From: Lachnospiraceae bacterium
Lineage (GTDB): Bacteria; Bacillota; Clostridia; Lachnospirales; Lachnospiraceae
Assembly (NCBI GenBank): GCA_003447895.1
Contig: DLYC01000292.1
Location: 1 to 21,962 of the forward strand
Length of the DNA stretch: 21,962 nucleotides
Direction of reading: 5' to 3'
A model generated the notes under the pieces. It had not been told where the DNA came from and searched no databases. It was given only the letters and a program-made list of their open reading frames with translations. Shown in pieces: positions 5,967 to 10,887 of the stretch. Position 1 is the stretch's first letter; every line of letters starts with the position of its first letter. The position numbers were made by a program, and so were the translations under genes.

Positions 5967-8282
5967 TCACGGTTCCGCGCTTTGCCCCTCTGCCGGGAAA
6001 TTCTCCCCTGTATAGGGCTCCGCCACGGCCGGCAGGTCTGTCCCCTCCTGAGGCTCCGTCTCCGGCTCGTTCTCCGCTTCTTCTCCGGAGCCGCTCTCTT
6101 CCGTGAGGCCTTCCCCGGAGGTCTCCCTTAAGGATCCCTCCGCGGCTGTCTCGTAGGTGGTGCCATCCGGGGCCGCCTCCTGCTCTTCTTCCGCGGCCGT
6201 CTCATAAGTGGCGCCCTCCGAAGTCGACTCCTGTGCTGTGCTCTCGGAACCGGTCCATCCGTAAGCGGCGCCGGACCCTTCCGTGCCGGGCTCGGCTTCC
6301 GGCGCTGTCTCATAGTTTTCGGGCGCTGCCGTTGTGGCTGTCGATGCTTCGTCTGCCGCCTCCCCGATGAGTGCCCCGTCCTCGCCGAACACATAGACCT
6401 TGTCCCCGATCTTCTGCCTGCCGGTCAGCATCACGCCGTTCTCATCGAAGTAATACTTCTTTCCGTCGATCGTCTGCCATCCCGTCTGCATCACGCCGTT
6501 CTCATCGAAGTAGTACTTCTTTGCGCCGATCGTCTGCCATCCCGTCTTCATCACACCGTTTTGGTCAAAATAGTACTTTTTGTCGGAGATCGTGACAAAC
6601 CGGTTCACGGCGGCGCTTCCTCCCGGGAACAGGTAGTAGGTTCTTCTTCCGAGCTTGAGCCAGCCGGTCCGCATGACATTGTCCGTGCCAAAATAGTACC
6701 GGTTACTCCCGATCTTCACCCAGCCCTTCGCGAGAACGCCCAGATTCTCCTTCGAGTAGCCCTCCATCTTGCTGTTCGCGCCGTAATAGCTCTTTCCGTT
6801 TACCTTGAAAAACCCGGTCATGAGCTTTCCGAGTGTCTCTTTACTGTAGGAGCTGCAGCGTGCGTTCATAAAGTAGTATTTTTTGCCGGCGATCGTCTTA
6901 AAGCCGGTCAGCATCCGGCCCCTCTTTGCTTTGGAATAGCTGCCGTATCTCGAGTCCATAAAGTAATACCTTCGGCCGCTCACGACTTTCCACCCGGTCG
7001 CCATGGAAGGCGAGAAGTAATACTTTCCTCCGTAAGCATTGATAAAGCCTGTCTTTCGGCGGCCGCTCCAGTCAAAGTAATAGGTCTCCCCGCCCTTTTC
7101 CGCAAAGGTATGAAACGCCTTCAGATTCCCCTTGACCAGATATTTGCTGCCGTCCTGATCCTTCCACGATCCCGTGAAGAGACTGCCGCTCTTTGCGGCT
7201 TTCAGCTGCCTGTTGTAATAGAGATCGGTGTTTACGATCTTCTGTGTCATATGGGCTGCGCACGCCTTGTTAAAGGTAAAGGTCGCGTATTTGGCGCTGC
7301 CGGTCTTTTTACTGATCAGCTTCTCATACATTTTCGAGGTATTGCGCTCTGCCGAGACGTTGATCTCCCCGTTCTTACAGACAAAGCGGAGCGTCCCGTT
7401 ATATCTTGTGCTGAACGTGTTCGCGATCCTGCCCATTCTGGCCGCCCCGTCGCGGGTGTTCGGCTCGGAATACTTTTGGGGCGTCACATTATGGGTTGTA
7501 AACCAGGCATAGGTCGGACTGACCGCCTTTATAAATTTCATCTGGTTGGACCTGTCGTATCCGTGATGGCTCATTTTGTAGATGTCTGCCTTCAGGCTTA
7601 CGCCCGACTTCAGGAGCCGGTTCTCCCCCTGTTCCTGAAGATCCCCTGTTGCCAGGAATTTGGACCCTCCCCCGGTAAACATGATCGCCGCTGACTGATT
7701 GTTGATGTACTGTACGGCATACCAGTTCTCAGAGTACGGACTTTCGTTTACATACAGAACTTTCCCGGACACGCCGCTGCCGATCCGTATGGTATCTCCT
7801 TTTTCAAGGTACACCACTTTCGTGCCCCTCTCCCTGGCGGCCCTCAGCGTATCCGTCGCAAAGGTTCTCTCATAGTCATAGTAGCTTCGGTCTTTGTTGA
7901 CGTTGAGATAATTGGTCTTTGGCAGATAGACAGTCCCCACCCTGTATTTTCGAATGATCTCCGCCGTATTTCCGGCGTGATCATCGTGCCAGTGTGTGAC
8001 CAGCGTATTGAACTTCTTGTTCTTATAGCCGTTTCTGTCCAGCCATTCGAATACGCTGCGGTTGTGCTTGTCCCCGGAATCCACCAGAAGAGGCGTTCCG
8101 TCCGCCGCGCTGATCATGGTCGCTTCGCCTGTATTTTCTTCTTCCAGGTCAATGGCTACGATCGTCATTTTCCCCGAGGCGGCCTCACAGACCGCCCCGG
8201 GAACCGCAGCGAGCCCGATCAGGAACGCCGCGCACAGGGCTATAAAAGGAATCTGATGTCTGATAATCCTGAATGCTTTCAC
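5967..8282 (-). CDS. Secreted metallo-beta-lactamase-fold hydrolase with cell-wall-binding repeats (Pce/CbpE-like architecture)
   Basis: 771 aa from a GTG start at 8282 with AGAGGG about five bases upstream. Residues 1-35 are a signal peptide (basic start, hydrophobic core, VCEAASG cleavage region). Residues about 38-310 are an MBL-fold domain of the ComEC/Pce-like branch: THWHDDHAGN supplies H97, H99, D101 and H102, TGD supplies D214, and SHHGYD supplies H239/H240, so the metal site looks complete. From about 390 to 645 there are about ten aromatic cell-wall/choline/glucan-binding-type repeats (GWQTIDGKKYYFDENGVMLT); three are near-identical at DNA level. The last 120 residues are an acidic Thr/Glu/Ala-rich tail without LPXTG. 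Pneumococcal Pce (CbpE), which removes phosphorylcholine from teichoic acid, has the same order: MBL, binding repeats, Ser/Thr/Glu tail. A surface hydrolase is well supported; phosphorylcholine as substrate is only an analogy. Confidence 0.85.
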   Translation of the reverse strand: MKAFRIIRHQIPFIALCAAFLIGLAAVPGAVCEAASGKMTIVAIDLEEENTGEATMISAADGTPLLVDSGDKHNRSVFEWLDRNGYKNKKFNTLVTHWHDDHAGNTAEIIRKYRVGTVYLPKTNYLNVNKDRSYYDYERTFATDTLRAARERGTKVVYLEKGDTIRIGSGVSGKVLYVNESPYSENWYAVQYINNQSAAIMFTGGGSKFLATGDLQEQGENRLLKSGVSLKADIYKMSHHGYDRSNQMKFIKAVSPTYAWFTTHNVTPQKYSEPNTRDGAARMGRIANTFSTRYNGTLRFVCKNGEINVSAERNTSKMYEKLISKKTGSAKYATFTFNKACAAHMTQKIVNTDLYYNRQLKAAKSGSLFTGSWKDQDGSKYLVKGNLKAFHTFAEKGGETYYFDWSGRRKTGFINAYGGKYYFSPSMATGWKVVSGRRYYFMDSRYGSYSKAKRGRMLTGFKTIAGKKYYFMNARCSSYSKETLGKLMTGFFKVNGKSYYGANSKMEGYSKENLGVLAKGWVKIGSNRYYFGTDNVMRTGWLKLGRRTYYLFPGGSAAVNRFVTISDKKYYFDQNGVMKTGWQTIGAKKYYFDENGVMQTGWQTIDGKKYYFDENGVMLTGRQKIGDKVYVFGEDGALIGEAADEASTATTAAPENYETAPEAEPGTEGSGAAYGWTGSESTAQESTSEGATYETAAEEEQEAAPDGTTYETAAEGSLRETSGEGLTEESGSGEEAENEPETEPQEGTDLPAVAEPYTGENFPAEGQSAEP
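6421..6600 (-). repeat. Three 60-bp direct repeats inside the cell-wall-binding array
   Basis: Blocks 6421-6480, 6481-6540 and 6541-6600 are consecutive 60-bp units encoding 20-residue wall-binding repeats. The first two differ at only about five positions; the third is more diverged. Such near-identity at DNA level suggests recent expansion or recombination among units, so copy number may vary between strains. Confidence 0.8.
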
Positions 8283-8296
8283 TGTTCCCTCTCATT

Positions 8297-8428
8297 CCGG
8301 AGCGTCAGCGACGAAACGCGAGGCGAATATCAGATTCGCCGATGCGATCATCGAGGTTTGTGACGCTCCGGCACAAACCTCGTGAGTGAAAAATCAGCTC
8401 ATCAGAGTGATTTTTCACTCTTTCCTCC
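8297..8428 (-). repeat. Structured element, copy 1 (pseudoknot plus hairpins)
   Basis: Minus-strand order is GGAGGAAA, hairpin D, pseudoknot, hairpin B. Hairpin D pairs GAGTGAAAAATCA (8384-8396) with TGATTTTTCACTC (8408-8420). Stem C pairs CGAGGTTTG (8352-8360) with CAAACCTCG (8374-8382). Stem A pairs CCGGAGCGTCA (8297-8307) with TGACGCTCCGG (8361-8371), the latter lying in the loop of stem C, so A and C form an H-type pseudoknot with abutting stems. Hairpin B pairs GGCGAAT (8322-8328) with ATTCGCC (8334-8340). The element ends 14 bp before the GTG of the MBL-fold gene, just upstream of its ribosome-binding site, so it occupies the position of a 5' cis-regulator. It may alternatively be a dispersed mobile repeat. 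Confidence 0.8.
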
Positions 8429-8565
8429 ATGTCGAAGCGCTTTGCGCTGAGACACGCGAGGAGAATTTCGCGAAGGCGAATTCTCCGATGCGATCTCACA
8501 AGGTTTGCGGCGCTTCGACGCAAATCTTGCGAGTGAAAAATCAGCTCATCAGAGTGATTTTTCAC
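8305..8565 (-). CDS. Possible small ORF across the two structured elements (doubtful)
   Basis: 86 codons from a GTG at 8565 preceded by AGGAGG at ideal spacing; the start lies inside hairpin D. Each element copy begins VKNHSDELIFHS in the same frame, so the SD-GTG start is duplicated. Against a real protein: after about 20 codons the two copies differ by a 1-nt indel that changes the reading frame, while their RNA pairing is kept, and the product is Arg-rich and low in hydrophobic core. It may be translated as a short leader peptide, but evidence for a functional protein is weak. Confidence 0.2.
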   Translation of the reverse strand: MKNHSDELIFHSQDLRRSAANLVRSHRRIRLREILLACLSAKRFDMEERVKNHSDELIFHSRGLCRSVTNLDDRIGESDIRLAFRR

Positions 8566-8575
8566 TCTTTCCTCC
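8431..8575 (-). repeat. Structured element, copy 2 (pseudoknot plus hairpins)
   Basis: Same order as copy 1. Stem A is GTCGAAGCGC (8431-8440) with GCGCTTCGAC (8510-8519). Stem B is GGAGAATT (8460-8467) with AATTCTCC (8479-8486). Stem C is CAAGGTTTGCG (8499-8509) with CGCAAATCTTG (8519-8529, one G-T pair). Hairpin D and the CCTCC box (8531-8575) are identical to copy 1 over 45 bp. Stem A has a different sequence from copy 1 yet pairs perfectly, and stems B and C show pair-preserving changes (C-G to A-T, G-C to A-T). This argues that the fold, not the sequence, is maintained. Confidence 0.8.
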
Positions 8576-8601
8576 TGTTCAAACTTAGGATGTTAATCTT
8601 T

Positions 8602-8630
8602 ACTATAGTTCCTCGTTTTTCATTTATTTC
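8602..8630 (-). promoter_or_regulatory. Candidate promoter for the structured leader and MBL-fold gene
   Basis: TATAGT on the minus strand (8602-8607) is a good -10 hexamer placed just upstream of copy 2 and downstream of the PcfJ-gene terminator, where a new promoter is needed. The matching -35 (GAAATA, 8625-8630, 17-bp spacing) is poor, so an activator or another sigma factor may be involved, or the call may be wrong. A start near 8595 would give a leader of about 310 nt containing both structured elements. Confidence 0.3.
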
Positions 8631-8642
8631 GTGCATCCAGTC

Positions 8643-8678
8643 AAAAAAGAGCGTGTGAAAACGAATCTTCACACGCTC
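8643..8678 (-). terminator. Intrinsic terminator of the PcfJ-family gene
   Basis: On the minus strand GAGCGTGTGAA and TTCACACGCTC (8668-8678 and 8649-8659) form a perfect 11-bp stem with an 8-nt loop, followed directly by six Ts (complement of 8643-8648). It lies 48 bp past the stop codon of the gene at 8726 and separates that gene from the structured leader downstream. Confidence 0.92.
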
Positions 8679-8725
8679 CTGTTCTGTATTTTCGTTCTGT
8701 ATTTTGCCGGCCGCCACCGCCCGCT

Positions 8726-10633
8726 CTACCGGACGGTTATATCGCCCGTACTGATGCGGATGCCCTTCACCACGCACCATTTGCGCACATACCTCTGCGC
8801 GCTGACCGTAAGTTTTCTGTTCGCAAAGGCCTTGGCCTGGATCAGCCTGCTTCCGTCTCCGGACACCTCGATCGTGCCAAAGCTCTTGTCCGGCTCCTTC
8901 TTCTTCCGGAGAAAGTAGATCTTACACTGACCTCTCGCAACGGAGTCTGTGTAGATCCGCACGCAGTTATGCATGTTCTGGCTCTCCATAAACAGGTCGT
9001 CGGGCTCACAGGGCGCGGTCACCATATACGCGTCCTCCTCAAACCGCTCCTCATCCTCCTCTGTCACACAGGTTGTCAGCCTCTGGTAGGCAATGCTTCC
9101 GACCTGATCTCTGAAATTCAGTTTCAGGGTCTCATTCCGGTTATTCCTGATCCTGAGCACCGTCCTGTCGTGCGCCTCCCTGATCGGGATGGCCGGGGTC
9201 AGGCCGTAGGGAAACTCCCCGAGAATATAACAGGCACTCAGATAATCGCAGAAATAATGGCCCTCCTCCGGGTGCCCTGACAGATACCGGAGGATCCTCA
9301 GATTCTGCCGGTCCGAAAAGCCGCCCGTCTCGGTGATCATATTGCCCTGCCGCTTATGCGTAATGTCCGCGCGGTGGAGATATTCGATCATGGATGGAGT
9401 AAAGAAGTCAAAACACAGAAGCTGCGGGTTGTATTCAAACACTTCCTTCATTCTCTCGATATTGGCCGTCGTCGCCGTCTCTCTGCCAAGAACCCGCAGG
9501 ATCCCGGCCGGGATTCCGAAGAGCTTTTTCAGGTTCCCGTACTCCGAGGGATGCCGGTCAAAGGCCTCCAGCTGCCGGCAGTTCTCCGCTACGCCGGCGG
9601 CCCCGGCTTTGGCCGCAAGCTCCATGCCGCAGTGGTAATCCGCCGCGAGAAGCGGAATCAGTATATTGTCCGATCTCTCCGCGTAGCGTCCCAGCATGTA
9701 TTCGGGATACGCTTTGTCGAAGGAGCGGATGGCATTTGCCGACCCCTCTGTGAGCCTGCAGTCTGTCTCGAGAAGCTCCGGGACGCGGGACATGTCACTG
9801 CACGCCGCGTACCCTCTCGAAAACAGGAAGACTGTCTGTTCTCCGCGCTTTCTCAGTACGGCCCTCAGAATGACCGTCTCCCCGCGGTACCGGTAGCTCG
9901 TCACCTTCAGGTCCGCCGCTTTGGACTCTTTCTTCTCACAGCTGCTGTCACCATCTCCGGGAAGCGTTCCCAGAAGCCTCTCTTCCACAGCCGGCGGGAT
10001 CTTCCGCTCGGCGCAGAACCCTTTGTGACGGTATATGAAATCAAACATCTCCAGGCTCTCTACCGCGATCACCGAAGGAAATACGCTGTGGAGGATCTCT
10101 GCGTCATTCGCTTTTTCCCCTCTTCTGAACCGGCCCTGCCGGATCTTGTGAAGCACGCTTTCCAGTCCCCTTTCGGCCGGATCATAGGTCACTTCGGGGA
10201 TCTTGCTTCCGGCCTTATAGACGACTTCGAATGTCTTTAGCCGCTCCATCCCCTCAAACCTGTCCTGAAAGCCCGGAATCCTCTTGATGAGCGGGAGGCT
10301 GAGTGTGAGGACCACCTTTCCGGGACAGGCCGTCAGATTGTAGATCTGGTCCGCCCCTTCCAGAATAAACTCCGTCTCATAGTCCGCGCCGCTCCAGCAG
10401 GCTTCCGCGTGCTTTTTCCCGTTGTATCTGTCCATGGGGAGCTTTTTCCCGCATTTGCCGCAGTACCATCCGCGATACCTCTCGGAATTGATGATGTAAT
10501 ACTTCTTCGTCTCATGCTTCCCGGTATCTGTCTCCGAAATGCCGCGTCTTTTTGTGCTCTGTCTTCCCATGCCGCTCTCACCGCCTTTCCGCCCGAATCC
10601 GAAACTTTTCCATTCTTCTTTATGTATCGCCAT
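8726..10633 (-). CDS. PcfJ-family protein with N-terminal zinc-finger-like motif
   Basis: 635 aa if started at the ATG at 10633, preceded by AAAAGG. A longer GTG reading to 10777 exists and an ATG at 10570 is also possible, so the start is uncertain. Residues about 55-80 hold a C-x2-C...H-x3-C motif (WYCGKCGKKLPM, KKHAEACW), a likely zinc ribbon. The middle 400 residues are not recognised in detail. The C-terminal 100 residues carry the PcfJ hallmark: CEPDDLFMESQNMHNCV, then CKIYFLRKK, GTIEVSGDGSRLIQAKAFANR and a final helix. PcfJ proteins were named from conjugative plasmids and are frequent on integrative elements of Firmicutes; their biochemical role is unknown to me. No relaxase, PcfK or other transfer gene lies nearby, so this copy appears orphaned. 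It is transcribed alone and ends at a strong terminator. Confidence 0.75.
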   Translation of the reverse strand: MAIHKEEWKSFGFGRKGGESGMGRQSTKRRGISETDTGKHETKKYYIINSERYRGWYCGKCGKKLPMDRYNGKKHAEACWSGADYETEFILEGADQIYNLTACPGKVVLTLSLPLIKRIPGFQDRFEGMERLKTFEVVYKAGSKIPEVTYDPAERGLESVLHKIRQGRFRRGEKANDAEILHSVFPSVIAVESLEMFDFIYRHKGFCAERKIPPAVEERLLGTLPGDGDSSCEKKESKAADLKVTSYRYRGETVILRAVLRKRGEQTVFLFSRGYAACSDMSRVPELLETDCRLTEGSANAIRSFDKAYPEYMLGRYAERSDNILIPLLAADYHCGMELAAKAGAAGVAENCRQLEAFDRHPSEYGNLKKLFGIPAGILRVLGRETATTANIERMKEVFEYNPQLLCFDFFTPSMIEYLHRADITHKRQGNMITETGGFSDRQNLRILRYLSGHPEEGHYFCDYLSACYILGEFPYGLTPAIPIREAHDRTVLRIRNNRNETLKLNFRDQVGSIAYQRLTTCVTEEDEERFEEDAYMVTAPCEPDDLFMESQNMHNCVRIYTDSVARGQCKIYFLRKKKEPDKSFGTIEVSGDGSRLIQAKAFANRKLTVSAQRYVRKWCVVKGIRISTGDITVR

Positions 10634-10818
10634 TTTACCTTTTCCGAAAAGCCGGCACAAACAACCGTCAGTTAAATCCCCGGAACAAAAATATGTGAGT
10701 GTGAACTTCTCTATGGTAATATATACGTAAAAGCGCCGCTGTCCTTTCTGCTCTTCGATGCCCGCACGAAAAAGCACAATGGCCCGGCTCTTTCAGAGGA
10801 GACGCCTGCACTGAAACC

Positions 10819-10870
10819 TAAGTCAGAATAATAAGTCAGAATAATAAGTCAGAATGATAAGTCAGAATGA
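10819..10870 (+). repeat. Four 13-bp tandem repeats abutting a ribosome-binding site
   Basis: TAAGTCAGAATAA (10819-10831 and 10832-10844) and TAAGTCAGAATGA (10845-10857 and 10858-10870) are four head-to-tail units with one variable base. They end directly before TCCAAGGAGG, the ribosome-binding site of the oxidoreductase gene. The 13-bp period does not preserve a reading frame, so they are non-coding. They could be an iterated protein-binding site or a slippage-prone leader that tunes expression. Confidence 0.95.
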
Positions 10871-10887
10871 TCCAAGGAGGTTTTGCT

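Noticed and set aside
6561..7694. 377-codon plus-strand ORF opposite the MBL-fold gene
   Set aside because: Shadow of the wall-binding repeat region and MBL domain; no ribosome-binding site.
8299..8576. CRISPR array or ordinary IS/MITE
   Set aside because: Only two long units with no spacer-repeat pattern; no terminal inverted repeats with flanking target duplication were recognised and no transposase is nearby.
8386..8658. Plus-strand 90-codon ORF through the structured elements
   Set aside because: It reads through hairpins and into the terminator; the repeated peptide KNQLIRVIFHSF merely reflects the palindromic hairpin D.
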